DNA of 64,000 nt from JTS-RE37 sp041743975 (GTDB lineage: Bacteria; Bacteroidota; Bacteroidia; Flavobacteriales; Flavobacteriaceae): contig JBGTLT010000074.1 of NCBI GenBank assembly GCA_041743975.1, forward strand, positions 1 to 64,000, in the 5' to 3' direction. The translations under genes and the position numbers were made by a program. Every line of letters begins with the position of its first letter. Within the stretch, counting starts at the first letter, position 1. The notes beneath the pieces are model-generated. The model saw only the letters and a program-made list of their open reading frames with translations. It ran no database searches and was not told the DNA's origin. Positions 51,922 through 62,078 of this stretch are shown one piece after another.

Positions 51922-52611
51922 ATGGCAAATATATTAAACGTTTATCAGCTTAAGAAAACCTATAGCAGCGGTTCTAAAAAACTAACAGTTCTGGAAGACA
52001 TTTCATTTGACATATCCCAGGGGGATACCTTTGCAATTGTGGGCCCCTCCGGCAGTGGAAAGACAACCTTGTTAGGACTTTGTGCTGGATTGGACCAGGC
52101 AGATTCCGGAAGCATTACCCTTTGTGGAAAACCGCTGAATAAATTAAACGAGGATCAACGTGCCCTGTTGCGCAACCGGGAGGTGGGCTTCATTTTTCAG
52201 GATTTCCAGTTATTGCCCACTCTGACCGCCCTGGAAAACGTGAGTGTCCCCCTGGAATTGCAAGGTGAACGGAACGCCCGGACCGTAGCAATGGGACTTC
52301 TTGAAAAGGTTGGCCTGGCAGAAAGGTCCCATCATTACCCATCCCAGCTTTCAGGAGGGGAGCAGCAAAGGGTAGCCATGGCAAGGGCATTTTGCAACAG
52401 CCCGTCTATTCTTTTTGCTGATGAGCCTACGGGCAACCTTGATGCTGAGACAGGGGAGAAGGTGGTTCAATTGCTGTTTGATCTCAACAAGGAAGCAGGC
52501 ACAACCCTAGTCATTGTAACCCATGACGCTGAACTTGCACAACGTACCAATCATATTCTAAGGCTTAAAGGCGGCAGAATACTGGCAAACGAAACCACCG
52601 TCCTATCGTGA
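51922..52611 (+). CDS. ABC transporter ATP-binding protein (YbbA/LolD-like)
   Basis: From the ATG at 51922 the 229-residue ATPase shows Walker A (GPSGSGKTTLL), the Q-loop in FIFQDFQLLPTLTALENV, signature LSGGEQQR, Walker B ILFADEPTGNLD and the H-loop in VIVTHD. It belongs to the MacB/LolD/YbbA group that powers FtsX-type permeases. Its stop overlaps the permease ATG by one base. The divergent TesA-like gene links it with lipid or acyl-ester handling. Confidence 0.94.
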   Translation: MANILNVYQLKKTYSSGSKKLTVLEDISFDISQGDTFAIVGPSGSGKTTLLGLCAGLDQADSGSITLCGKPLNKLNEDQRALLRNREVGFIFQDFQLLPTLTALENVSVPLELQGERNARTVAMGLLEKVGLAERSHHYPSQLSGGEQQRVAMARAFCNSPSILFADEPTGNLDAETGEKVVQLLFDLNKEAGTTLVIVTHDAELAQRTNHILRLKGGRILANETTVLS

Positions 52612-55160
52612 TGTCAAGAACACCCATGGGTAAAGCAGGGATTTCCTGGCTGTTTAAGATGGCCTGGAGGGATGGAAGGGCCAGTGCCCGGAGGCTGGTG
52701 CTTTTTATGGCCTCCATTATATTGGGGATAGCCGCCGTGGTGGCCATACAGTCTTTCGGCGATAATTTGAGTGACAATATCGTGTTGCAGTCAAAGGCCA
52801 TTATGGGGGCTGATTATATCATCGACAGCAATCAATTGCCCAATGAAAAAGTACAGTTTATTATCGATTCCCTTGGGGGACAGGCAGCGAGGGAGGTAAA
52901 CTTTGCCTCCATGGCCAGTTTTCCAAAAAACGGAGCAACCAAACTGGTGGAAGTGAGGGGGATTGAAGGGGATTTTCCCGTTTATGGTGAACTGGAGACA
53001 GAACCCATGGCAGCTGCCCGGTCCTATACTCTGGATGGAGCTGCCCTGGTGGATGCCACTATTATGCTGCAATATAATTTAAAGCCGGGGGACAGTGTTA
53101 AGGTAGGCCTCCTTACATTTCCAATTGCAGGAAGCCTTATTTCCGCACCCGGGAGTACAGCATTTCGTAGTTCCGTTGCCCCAGCCGTTATCGTTCCCTA
53201 TGCATTTATAGAAAAAACAGACCTCCTGCAGGTTGGAAGCAGGCAGGATTACAAGTACTATTTTAAAGCCCCGGGGGGGATGGACCTGGAGTTGCTGGAT
53301 GAATCGATTGATCCACGGCTTGATGCCCAGGATGCCGACCTGGATACCCACACCTCCACAAGCCAGCGACTGGGAAGCAGGTATGAAAATGTCGGTAAAT
53401 TTCTCAATCTGGTTGCCTTTATCGCTTTGCTCCTGGGGTGTGTGGGGATCGCCAGTTCCGTGAACATCTATATCAAAGAAAAATTGCGTGCTGTGGCTGT
53501 GCTTAAATGCCTTGGTGCAACCCGGAAGCAGACATTTTACATTTATCTCCTTCAGATAGCCGGAATGGGCTTGCTGGGAGGATTTATAGGAACCATAGGG
53601 GGTTTGTTGCTGCAGTTGGTATTTCCGATGATCTTACAATCCTATTTACCGTTTGATGTCCAGATTTCAGTAGCTCCATTACCCATTGCCATGGGGCTGA
53701 TCCTGGGTGTGGTGATGTCCGTTCTCTTTGCCATGCTTCCATTGATGGGAACCTGGTATGTAAGCCCGCTTCAGGTATTGCGGATACAGGAGCAACCCGT
53801 AAAAAAATCAAGGCGGGCGGTATTCAGTATTTTAGGTGCCATTGTGGGGGTTATCTATTTTTTCTCTTACTGGATACTTCAGAACGGGGACTATGCTCTG
53901 ACTTTTGTGGCAGGTATCCTTGTAACCTTTGCGATGCTTTCCGGGATGGCAGCATTGCTTATGTGGGCCGTTAAAAAATATTTTCCGGTAAACTGGAGTT
54001 TCACTACCCGCCAAAGCCTGCTCAACCTTTATCGCCCCAATAATCAAACCATGACGTTGTTGCTTGCCGTTGGTGTGGGCACTTTCCTTATCAGCACCTT
54101 ATACTTTACAAAGGATATCCTGCTGGCCAAGGCCTCCATTGAAAATGGGGATAACAGCCCGAACCTTATTATGTTGGATGTTCAATCGGAGCAACAGGAT
54201 GCCGTTGGCGGCATTATCAGAAACAATGGCCTGCCGATTCTGGACCGGATCCCAATCATTACCATGCGGATCCACAGTATCAACGGAAGGGAGGTAAACG
54301 AAATCAGGCAGGATACAACTGCAAGGGTTAACCAATGGGTTCTGAACCATGAATTCAGGGTTACCTACCGGGATTCCCTGATTGAATCAGAGAAGCTTAT
54401 CGCAGGCCAATGGAGGTCAACAGCCCGGGATGAAGGGAACATAGCTATCTCCCTGGCAGAAAACGTAGCAAATGATGCGCGCGTCAGCGTGGGGGATTCC
54501 CTTACTTTCAATGTACAGGGGGTACTTATGAAAACGGTGGTAGGTAGTATCCGAACCGTAGATTGGGGCAGGATGCAATTAAATTTTTCTGTAGTATTCC
54601 CTACCGGGGTTTTGGAAAGGGCGCCCCAGTTCCATGTTTTCAGTACAAAGACCCCAGATCCAGCATCTTCTGCAAGGTTGCAGCGCGAAGTAGTTCAGGC
54701 CTTCCCGAATGTTTCCATAATTGACCTCAGGCAGGTGGTGAACCTGATAGAAGGAATCCTGGATAAAGTCTCATGGGTGATCAATTTTATGGCATTCTTT
54801 AGCATCCTTACAGGGATCATCGTACTGATCGGTGCCGTCCGTACGAGTAAATACCAGCGAATTAAGGAGAGTGTATTACTAAGGACACTGGGGGCCCGCA
54901 GTAAACAAATTATCAGGATAACGGCACTGGAATACCTTTACCTCGGTGTATTAGGCAGCCTATTTGGTATCCTCCTATCTTTATTAAGCAGCCAGTTGCT
55001 GGCTATTCTCGTATTTGAAATGCCCTTTGTCCCGTCCTGGATACCGTTTTTGATATTGTTACCCGGTATATCCTTTCTTGTGCTTAGTATTGGGCTGATC
55101 AATAGCAGGGGGGTTTTGAGCAGCCCACCCCTGGAGGTGCTCCGGAAAGAAGCCAGGTAA
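52611..55160 (+). CDS. FtsX-like ABC permease (YbbP-like)
   Basis: The 849-residue protein has an N-terminal membrane helix, a large periplasmic domain, and two FtsX-type membrane modules with about ten helices in total (around residues 255-420 and 710-840). LRAVAVLKCLGATRKQTFYIYLLQIAGMGLLGG and RIKESVLLRTLGARSKQIIRITALEYLYLGVLGS are the paired coupling segments characteristic of YbbP. It works with the upstream ATPase, probably in extrusion of a lipidic or hydrophobic compound. Length is close to E. coli YbbP. Confidence 0.92.
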   Translation: MSRTPMGKAGISWLFKMAWRDGRASARRLVLFMASIILGIAAVVAIQSFGDNLSDNIVLQSKAIMGADYIIDSNQLPNEKVQFIIDSLGGQAAREVNFASMASFPKNGATKLVEVRGIEGDFPVYGELETEPMAAARSYTLDGAALVDATIMLQYNLKPGDSVKVGLLTFPIAGSLISAPGSTAFRSSVAPAVIVPYAFIEKTDLLQVGSRQDYKYYFKAPGGMDLELLDESIDPRLDAQDADLDTHTSTSQRLGSRYENVGKFLNLVAFIALLLGCVGIASSVNIYIKEKLRAVAVLKCLGATRKQTFYIYLLQIAGMGLLGGFIGTIGGLLLQLVFPMILQSYLPFDVQISVAPLPIAMGLILGVVMSVLFAMLPLMGTWYVSPLQVLRIQEQPVKKSRRAVFSILGAIVGVIYFFSYWILQNGDYALTFVAGILVTFAMLSGMAALLMWAVKKYFPVNWSFTTRQSLLNLYRPNNQTMTLLLAVGVGTFLISTLYFTKDILLAKASIENGDNSPNLIMLDVQSEQQDAVGGIIRNNGLPILDRIPIITMRIHSINGREVNEIRQDTTARVNQWVLNHEFRVTYRDSLIESEKLIAGQWRSTARDEGNIAISLAENVANDARVSVGDSLTFNVQGVLMKTVVGSIRTVDWGRMQLNFSVVFPTGVLERAPQFHVFSTKTPDPASSARLQREVVQAFPNVSIIDLRQVVNLIEGILDKVSWVINFMAFFSILTGIIVLIGAVRTSKYQRIKESVLLRTLGARSKQIIRITALEYLYLGVLGSLFGILLSLLSSQLLAILVFEMPFVPSWIPFLILLPGISFLVLSIGLINSRGVLSSPPLEVLRKEAR

Positions 55161-55339
55161 TCCTGTGGTGAACTTTCCCGGCAGAACAGCATACCCAAAG
55201 AAATTATCGGGGCATCGATCAACTGATAACTGGTATCTGTTGGAATTATACGAAGGAACAGGGACTTACATCCCCGATTAACTGCAGGCTTTTTCGGCAG
55301 GGTGTTTTCAGGTGTAATTCCATATAACGGGCATAGTTA

Positions 55340-55350
55340 ACACTTTATCC
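55340..55350 (+). promoter_or_regulatory. Shared upstream element ACACTTTATCC, copy 2
   Basis: This copy is identical to the word at 50384-50394 and lies 99 bases before the ATG of the second mini secreted protein, almost the same distance as in copy 1. It points to a duplicated control region and shared regulation. Confidence 0.5.
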
Positions 55351-55448
55351 TTTATTTTTCAGCTTGGCGAAAATTAACTGTTGTTCAGCGATTTACGGAC
55401 CCATGCAGGGATTGGATGGCGTTAAATTAGCATAACCAAACGAATCGC

Positions 55449-55706
55449 ATGAAAGCTATAATCACCTTATCCTTAATGTTACTTTTCGGAGCTGTTGCCC
55501 TGGCACATAATACACCTGTTGATGTTAAAGTGGAATCATTTAAAATGGATATTGTTCTGGTTGACAGCACTTTTGGTGCTATCGCTTATAAGCAAATTGC
55601 GCCGGCAACGGAAATGGAAGTTGCGAGGTTATACCGGTCCAAATTTTCAAGGGTAAAGAAGGCCCTGGAATTTTCAACTAAATTCAATCAAGCAAAATTA
55701 TCCTGA
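55449..55706 (+). CDS. Mini secreted protein, paralogue 2
   Basis: The 85-residue precursor has a signal peptide ending ALAH (residue 20) and a mature chain of about 65 residues ending in VARLYRSKFSRVKKALEFSTKFNQAKLS, which aligns over its whole C-terminal half with the protein at 50494. No Cys, no known domain. The two copies flank the TesA-like gene, the ABC exporter pair and the amidohydrolase remnant. A separate transcription unit is likely, with 215 bases of unassigned sequence following. Confidence 0.75.
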   Translation: MKAIITLSLMLLFGAVALAHNTPVDVKVESFKMDIVLVDSTFGAIAYKQIAPATEMEVARLYRSKFSRVKKALEFSTKFNQAKLS

Positions 55707-55921
55707 TCAGTGCCCAATCCTATTCCGGCTCATAACAAAGCCATCTCAACTGTCCTTTTACCCGCGCTGCTATTAATCTTCAGTCATGTAACTGTCTTTC
55801 CAAAATCAAGGGGATCCGTACACCCGTTGAAAATTCATCCCAACAGGCACCGGTAATAAACTGCCCAGGTTCGAAAGGATATCCTCTCCCGGTTCTGCTG
55901 CAGTTCCACATTTTCATTCCC

Positions 55922-57478
55922 TTACTTTATGCCGGGCTGCCTGATCTTGTAGTTGGTTTTCTGTTTTTCCGCCTCAACCATTTGTTTTACCTCCTTCAGC
56001 AATTGCTTCGCATCATAAATTACCCCATCCTTAATGGTATAGCTTACACCCCCAACTCGGACTACTTCATTTTCTTCCGTTAGTTTGATGGCACCGGTAC
56101 CATACAATACCTTTAAATTTTTCAATGGATTCTCTGAGACAATTACAAAGTCTGCCAATTTACCTACTTCCACCGTTCCAATTTTATCTGCCATGCCCAA
56201 AGCCTCCGCCCCATTTAAGGTTGCTGAGCGGATAACTTCCAAAGGATGAAAACCGGCTTCCCGAAGCAATTCAAGTTCCCGGATATAGGCAAAACCATAT
56301 AACTGGAATATAAATCCGGAATCTGAACCGGTAGTCACCCGCCCTCCCCGATTTTTATACTCATTGATAAAGGTCATCCATAGCCTGAAATTTTCCTTCC
56401 AGGCGACTTCCTGTTCCGTACCCCAGTAATGCCAGTACGAACCATGGGAAATTTTGCTGGGCTGGTAGAATTCCCAAAGTGACGGGAGGGTATACTCTTC
56501 ATGCCACTCCGCACGCCTGGCACCCTGCAAGTCCCTGCTTGCCTCATAGATATTGAATGTCGGATCGAGTGTAAAATCCAGGCTGATCAATTCGTCCATT
56601 ACCTTGTTCCAATGTTCAGAAAAGGGCTTGGCTGCCTGCTGCCACAGCTTCCCTGCTTCCCCAAAGCGGTCTTGTTCGTTATTATAATTGTAATCCAATG
56701 GATAATCCTGTACGGTACGGTCTTCAAACAGTGCTTCGGGCAATCCATACCAGTGTTCCATTGTGGTGAGACCGGCACGGGCTGAATGGAGGACATTCCA
56801 CCTGGCTACATCCAATTGGGCATGGTGGCAGGCAGAGCGAAGCCCCAGTTTTTTATTTTCATCCAATGCGGCGGACATGATCTCGGGTTGTGCCCCAAAG
56901 AACTTAATCCCGTCTGCCCCGTCTTTTGCATTCGACCGTACCCATTCGCGTGCCATTTCAGGGGTATTGATGGTGTTGTCCGTTCCCTGGCCAAACACCG
57001 TATGGGTGACTATCCTGGGGGCTGCTATCTGGTGCTTATGGCTCTTTTGCTTCAGCTCGAGTGACCAGGACAATCCTGGGCCCCCAACTTCCCGGACTGT
57101 GGTAACCCCATGGGCCATCCATAACTTAAAGACATATTCGGGGTCAGCGCCTTGTGATTCCCCGCCAATATGCGTGTGCATATCAATAAAACCGGGCATC
57201 AGGTACATCCCGGTACAATCGAGTTCCTTTCCGCCTTCCACCAGTTCGGGTCGTTTGCTTTCATCTATGGCCACCCCGGGATAGCCAACCGATTGTATAC
57301 GCGTAATTATATTATCCTCAACCACAATATCCATCGGGCCCTGCGGGGGAGCACCATTGCCGTTGATAAGGGTCACCCCCCGGATAATAAGTTGGGGGAA
57401 TGGGCCATCGCCCGTAGTCTGGGAGGTAAGGATGGTGGCTGGAAGCAAAAAAATAAGGATCAGTTTCAGTAATTTCAT
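55922..57478 (-). CDS. Exported amidohydrolase (imidazolonepropionase/urease-type barrel)
   Basis: From the ATG at 57478 the 518-residue protein has a signal peptide ending LTSQ. Metal-site elements are present: GFIDMHTHIGG (HxH), GIKFFGAQPE (candidate bridging Lys), RSACHHAQLDVAR and LTTMEHWYG (His ligands) and TTGSDSGF (catalytic Asp), with the C-terminal GTVEVGKLADFVIVSENPL. It hydrolyses an amide or cyclic amide of unknown nature in the periplasm. It is 68 bases downstream of the M14 peptidase gene, suggesting joint peptide or dipeptide breakdown (inference). Confidence 0.91.
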   Translation of the reverse strand: MKLLKLILIFLLPATILTSQTTGDGPFPQLIIRGVTLINGNGAPPQGPMDIVVEDNIITRIQSVGYPGVAIDESKRPELVEGGKELDCTGMYLMPGFIDMHTHIGGESQGADPEYVFKLWMAHGVTTVREVGGPGLSWSLELKQKSHKHQIAAPRIVTHTVFGQGTDNTINTPEMAREWVRSNAKDGADGIKFFGAQPEIMSAALDENKKLGLRSACHHAQLDVARWNVLHSARAGLTTMEHWYGLPEALFEDRTVQDYPLDYNYNNEQDRFGEAGKLWQQAAKPFSEHWNKVMDELISLDFTLDPTFNIYEASRDLQGARRAEWHEEYTLPSLWEFYQPSKISHGSYWHYWGTEQEVAWKENFRLWMTFINEYKNRGGRVTTGSDSGFIFQLYGFAYIRELELLREAGFHPLEVIRSATLNGAEALGMADKIGTVEVGKLADFVIVSENPLKNLKVLYGTGAIKLTEENEVVRVGGVSYTIKDGVIYDAKQLLKEVKQMVEAEKQKTNYKIRQPGIK

Positions 57479-57545
57479 ATTCTTTGGTTTTCTTGTTTTG
57501 ATCAGCAAATTTCCTGGAGATCCGGCCATAATATCATATTTCAAT

Positions 57546-60062
57546 TCATTCCGGTACCTCTATTTTATCACCCAGGAAGAGGGCATTCAGGAACAACCTG
57601 TTTGTGCCATACCAGGCTCCTCTGAAATTGGGGTTGTCTGCAAAGAGGACCACCCTGCCACTTCCCAGTTTGCTCACAAGTAAGGAAGCGGATGGTTTCA
57701 GGTATTCCTCCATGTTCTTTGCGGTTAAAAACCCATCAATATGAGGATTGGCAGCATATTTGGCCACGGTGGAATATTCATTTTTGCTGGGCGCCAACCA
57801 TACCTCGTTATTTTTGTAAACGGGAATTGACTTATCGTGGTACCCAAATGCAAGGGGGTGTGTAATGTCCAGGTCCACTTTAAGGATAACCCCGCCCACA
57901 CTTTCCTTACCAAGGTTTTCCCCGGCATCTACAAATGGTTTTCGCAACACGATTTTTGTGGAATCTACCTCCGGTTTGGTCAGTTGCTCCTTGATCAGTT
58001 TTTTTTCTATTGCCCATTTCGAGGCTGTACCAATGGTAATGAGCGTATTTCCTTTTTCAACCCAGGCTTTGATTTTCCCCGCTTGTTTTACGGTAAGGTC
58101 ATACGTGCCCGATACCATTATAAGGGTATTGTATTTTTCCCACTCAATCCTGTCATAATTGCGAAGGGGGATTTTGGTGATGGGCATATGGACCCTGGTA
58201 TCCAGCAAATGCCAGACTTCCCCTGCCTCATAGGAACTGACCCCATTACCAATGAGCATCACTGTCCTGGGCTTGGTAAGCGTTTTTATGAAACTGCTTC
58301 CCAGATCAATCCCAGAGGTGTTATAGCCCGAACTTACAGTATGTATAGGCACCTGGAATTTCTGTTGTGCTTTTTGAAGCAATGCATACACCTCTTCACT
58401 ATTTTTTTTCTGAAGGCTTACCGGTACCATCAGGGTGCCATATGACATCTTTTTCTCCCCTGCTGTGGTTTTGGCGGTAAATGGTTTAAAAGTGGCAGAT
58501 ACTACCAAACCACTTTCCTGAAGGGAATTAAGCACCGCCACAGCATTATAGTCATCCCAATCAATAAGGTATGCGTATTCTGACTGTTGCACGGGTGCTA
58601 CAGAGAAGAGGTTCTCTGTACTGCTGATCTTTTCCCCGTCCGGAATGGAAGTCAGGGGTTTATATTTCATATTATAGAAATTGCCCATAGACCAGGCAGA
58701 GGCATCATAATAAACACTGTCCCGGTACTTTGAGTAGGTTTCAAACATGGTTTGTACCATGCGGTACTGCGGCTGCCCGGTAGGCACTACAAACGTATTC
58801 TCCTCTGATCTATAAACATCAATTTGATGCAACAACAACTTGTTGATAAAGGCCTTGTTCCTGTTCCGGTCATTTGGGTCTCCAAAACTATACCCCTTTA
58901 TCTTGCTTTTGGAAGCGAGCGATAAGGCGCTCTTAAAGAAATCCTGCTGGTATTTCCGAAGGTATGCAGTATTCTCCACTGCCGCCTTTACCGTAGTGAT
59001 GCTGGAAGTATATTGGTTCCTGATGGTAAAAGGGAATGTAATTTCGCCATATTCTGTTTTTTGCTTATGGCCCCTGGAACTAGCCTGCTCAAACAATAGC
59101 CCAAGCCCGCCTTGCAGGTCAGGATAGGAAGAACCATATCCCGGGTAGGTACCGTCAAACACTTCTTTGGTAAAGTACAGGGAACCAATGCTATCCAGTG
59201 CTCTGGCAAAATACTCCCCGAAAAGATTATTCAGGTCTTCATAATTTTCCCTGGGCATGATGGGGTCCAGGGAACCGTTTATTTTCATCGGTTCAAAGAA
59301 ATACGAACTTTGAGATCCCATTTCATGGAAATCCGTAACCACATTGGGATACCATTCATGGTACCACTTCAACTTTGCCTGGCTTTCCGGATTAACGGCC
59401 AGAAGCCAATCCCGGTTAAGGTCAAACCAATAATGGTTCGTACGCCCTCCAGGCCAATTTTCGTTATGTTCGGCATCCTGGGGATCGGCCACAAGGGGTT
59501 GGCCCTGGTAGGCGTTGGCCCATTGGGAGTGCCTGTCCCTGCCATCCGGGTTTATAGTGGGGTCAATAAAGAGGACCGCATTTTTCAGATACTTCAGGAT
59601 CTCAGGGTTTTCAGAGGCAACGAAGGTATAAGCGGCTAATAATGCCGCTTCCGAACTGGAAGGTTCATTGCCATGTACATTGTAGGCAAGGTTGATAAAT
59701 ATCGGTACTTCGCCGTAGTTGGCAGGTGTTTTCCCCGGATCCAGGAATGCCATATGTTGCTGTTTGATGGATTCCATATTGGCAAGGTTCTCCGGGGTCG
59801 TAACAGTTAGGATAACCAATTTTCTGCCTTCGTGGGTTTGCCCGTATTGATATAGTGATGCCCTGTCTGATACCTCGGCTAACTTTGCAAGGTAGGCAAC
59901 GATCAGATCATGCCTTGTATGGCGTTCCCCTATACCGTATCCCAGGAATTGCTCCGGAGAAGGGATACTGGGGTCAAAGGGTTGGTATTTTTTAAGAAAA
60001 TATTCCTGGCAATAAAGTGTGGTGCCGCATAGCAGCAGAAAGAGTAAAAATTTGTTTTGCAT
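57546..60062 (-). CDS. Secreted M14 zinc carboxypeptidase-like protein
   Basis: The 838-residue protein has a signal peptide ending LYCQ (residue 19) and an M14 domain at about 40-350: YNVHGNEPSSSE supplies the HxxE metal motif, FIDPTINPDGRDR and WFDLNRDW the substrate-binding Asn-Arg region, and VVTDFHEMGSQSSYFF the third ligand His. Residues about 400-838 form a long C-terminal part with a glutamine-amidotransferase-like segment (RTVMLIGNGVSSYEAGEVWHLLD, NTLIMVSGTYDL), as in many Bacteroidota M14 proteins. It probably trims C-terminal residues from peptides outside the inner membrane. Confidence 0.91.
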   Translation of the reverse strand: MQNKFLLFLLLCGTTLYCQEYFLKKYQPFDPSIPSPEQFLGYGIGERHTRHDLIVAYLAKLAEVSDRASLYQYGQTHEGRKLVILTVTTPENLANMESIKQQHMAFLDPGKTPANYGEVPIFINLAYNVHGNEPSSSEAALLAAYTFVASENPEILKYLKNAVLFIDPTINPDGRDRHSQWANAYQGQPLVADPQDAEHNENWPGGRTNHYWFDLNRDWLLAVNPESQAKLKWYHEWYPNVVTDFHEMGSQSSYFFEPMKINGSLDPIMPRENYEDLNNLFGEYFARALDSIGSLYFTKEVFDGTYPGYGSSYPDLQGGLGLLFEQASSRGHKQKTEYGEITFPFTIRNQYTSSITTVKAAVENTAYLRKYQQDFFKSALSLASKSKIKGYSFGDPNDRNRNKAFINKLLLHQIDVYRSEENTFVVPTGQPQYRMVQTMFETYSKYRDSVYYDASAWSMGNFYNMKYKPLTSIPDGEKISSTENLFSVAPVQQSEYAYLIDWDDYNAVAVLNSLQESGLVVSATFKPFTAKTTAGEKKMSYGTLMVPVSLQKKNSEEVYALLQKAQQKFQVPIHTVSSGYNTSGIDLGSSFIKTLTKPRTVMLIGNGVSSYEAGEVWHLLDTRVHMPITKIPLRNYDRIEWEKYNTLIMVSGTYDLTVKQAGKIKAWVEKGNTLITIGTASKWAIEKKLIKEQLTKPEVDSTKIVLRKPFVDAGENLGKESVGGVILKVDLDITHPLAFGYHDKSIPVYKNNEVWLAPSKNEYSTVAKYAANPHIDGFLTAKNMEEYLKPSASLLVSKLGSGRVVLFADNPNFRGAWYGTNRLFLNALFLGDKIEVPE

Positions 60063-60170
60063 GTAAAGCGATTATGTAATTAGTCAATTTAAATATAGCT
60101 ATAATATGACTAAAACAAAGTCGGATCTGTAAAAGTAATGTGGAAAGTTCCGGTGTACCGGTGCTGTTAA

Positions 60171-61394
60171 TTATAAGGCCACAGTATCAAATTGAGGATG
60201 ATGCCCGACTTCCCAAAACCGAACAATGTAATTGGTGCCCTTTTTAGTTATGTCTTTGCTGATTGAGCCACTTAGTTGCCTTGCCAGGTTATTGATAAGC
60301 TTCAGCCCCAGGGATTTACTATTCTTGTACGTAAGGGTATCCGAAAAACCGATGCCATTATCCCCGATGTAGAGCTGGTAGCTGCTATCCGATTCCTTTG
60401 TGAGTGTAATGTTTATTTCACCCTGATCATTATCTATGATACCGTATTTGAGGGAATTGGTGACGGCCTCATTGATCAATAGTCCAAGGGGTATGGCCGT
60501 ATCTATTCCCAATTGTATATCCGGGATGTCAATATTCAATTTTACATTGTGGTGCGTCCCCTTCAGGGACTTAAGCAGGTATGCACATAATTCCTGTACA
60601 TAGGATTTGTATTCAATTTTGGAAAGGTCTTCCCGCATATAAAGCATTTCATGGACCATGGCCATAGAAATCACCCTGTTCTGGCTACTCTTTATAAGAT
60701 CCTTGACCTGTGCATTATCGATACTCCTTGATTGAAGGCTCAGGAGGCTTGAAACGGTTTGCAGGTTGTTCTTCACCCGATGGTGTACCTCCCTGAGCAA
60801 CGTTTCTTTTTCCCTGATCCTCTCGTCCACTTCCAATTTTGTCTTGTACAGATTATGGTGGGCTTTCAGGAGGTTTTTACCCAAAACGCCGCCCAGGATA
60901 TAAACGGAGAACAACACACTCAAAAAACTGAACATCCTTTGGGATTGGGCCGGGACCACGTTCCTGGTGAAAGAGAAATCTGAACTGCCCTGTAAATAAA
61001 GCAGGATAACCAGGGACATAGTGATATAGAGGTAGATCTTCCCATAAGAATAGGTAGTTGCATAACCTGCAAATACCACAACAGCCATGACAAAGATAAA
61101 AGGGCTGTTGATTCCTTCAGTATACAAAGTGATTAAAAAGGAACAGACGAGGCCTGTGATTGAAATTATATTATAGGTAAGGGTAAGGTTTTTATGCGAT
61201 TGGTATGCCAGGGTGTTGAGCAGGTTTATTGTTCCAAACGCATAGAAAACATAGGGCACAACGATTTTGATATCGAGTAAAAAAGTGCATATGAGGCCAA
61301 AAAGAATTGCAAATAACGATGCGAAATAGCTTACCTGGAGCGTTAAATTCACCTTATCCCTAAACCGCTGATTATCCGTAAATTTCCTAAGCAT
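60171..61394 (-). CDS. Membrane sensor histidine kinase (HisKA_2 type), orphan
   Basis: The 407-residue protein has six membrane helices (about 20-175), a short linker helix and a HisKA_2 dimerisation domain with EVHHRVKNNLQTVSSLL (phospho-acceptor His205 by analogy). The ATPase domain has NEAVTNSLKYGI (N box), YIGDNGIGFSD (G1) and SLGLKLINNLARQLSGS (G2). Such kinases phosphorylate a separate response regulator; none lies nearby. The MASE-like membrane domain suggests a membrane or small-molecule signal. Confidence 0.91.
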   Translation of the reverse strand: MLRKFTDNQRFRDKVNLTLQVSYFASLFAILFGLICTFLLDIKIVVPYVFYAFGTINLLNTLAYQSHKNLTLTYNIISITGLVCSFLITLYTEGINSPFIFVMAVVVFAGYATTYSYGKIYLYITMSLVILLYLQGSSDFSFTRNVVPAQSQRMFSFLSVLFSVYILGGVLGKNLLKAHHNLYKTKLEVDERIREKETLLREVHHRVKNNLQTVSSLLSLQSRSIDNAQVKDLIKSSQNRVISMAMVHEMLYMREDLSKIEYKSYVQELCAYLLKSLKGTHHNVKLNIDIPDIQLGIDTAIPLGLLINEAVTNSLKYGIIDNDQGEINITLTKESDSSYQLYIGDNGIGFSDTLTYKNSKSLGLKLINNLARQLSGSISKDITKKGTNYIVRFWEVGHHPQFDTVAL

Positions 61395-61817
61395 ACCGAA
61401 ATGTATTAATTTAATAGGAACGTTCGTTATCTATAGGGCACAACCTGGAGATTCATACCACCATGGCAACCGTAATTCAGGCTTATGAATCTTTTCAATT
61501 TTGTCCATATCCCCGACCGAGTTATACCCCTCAGCAAGCTTTTCAAAACGGTCATCACTTTATAGAAGGCAGAATAGAGGGTCTTGGCTGGTTCCTCCGG
61601 ATGGCGGAAAGTGGGGCAGGGGTGAGCGAGATGCTTCATTACAAATTGTCAAGCCGGGAATTTGGAATAAATGTAAGAAAAGATCCTCTTCCTCCGCTGC
61701 GGAGCGTGATGAATTATAGCCTTTGATGATAAAAGTGCTATTAACGTTCCGGGTTACCATACTCAAATCAAGGGATTGTACTCACTTTCACCAGCACCTT
61801 CTGTTTCAAATGGGTTT

Positions 61818-61979
61818 TCACGGTACTATATAGTACAGGGTTCCCACAAAAGATGCCGTGATCCATACAAGTAGAAATAGGGGCCATCCTTTAAGCCTGC
61901 CAGTATGAATTATTGGGGAAAGGTTCACAGGACTGAATAACCCCTCGTAATCCAGGGCGATAGCAAACCTTTTCAGATT
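61818..61979 (-). pseudogene. Possible decayed small membrane protein fragment
   Basis: The minus strand is open for 53 codons before a stop: NLKRFAIALDYEGLFSPVNL, then a polar turn and a hydrophobic stretch GWPLFLLVWITASFVGTLYYIV that could be a membrane helix. It has no Met start; a TGA directly precedes it, and before that another short piece continues in the same frame. This looks like a disrupted gene, but no family was recognised. Confidence 0.3.
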
Positions 61980-62050
61980 TCAATACAAGCTTTCGGGTTT
62001 TGGGAATACCCATGCAAGAGGCCCTTACCCATATGCTTCCTGATCATTCA

Positions 62051-62078
62051 AAAAAAAGCTACGCGAGAGGGTAGCCTT
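62051..62078 (-). terminator. Probable rho-independent terminator of secA
   Basis: On the minus strand AGGCTAC pairs with GTAGCTT (one G-U pair) around an eight-base loop and is followed by seven Ts. It starts 17 bases after the secA stop, the expected location. Confidence 0.75.
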
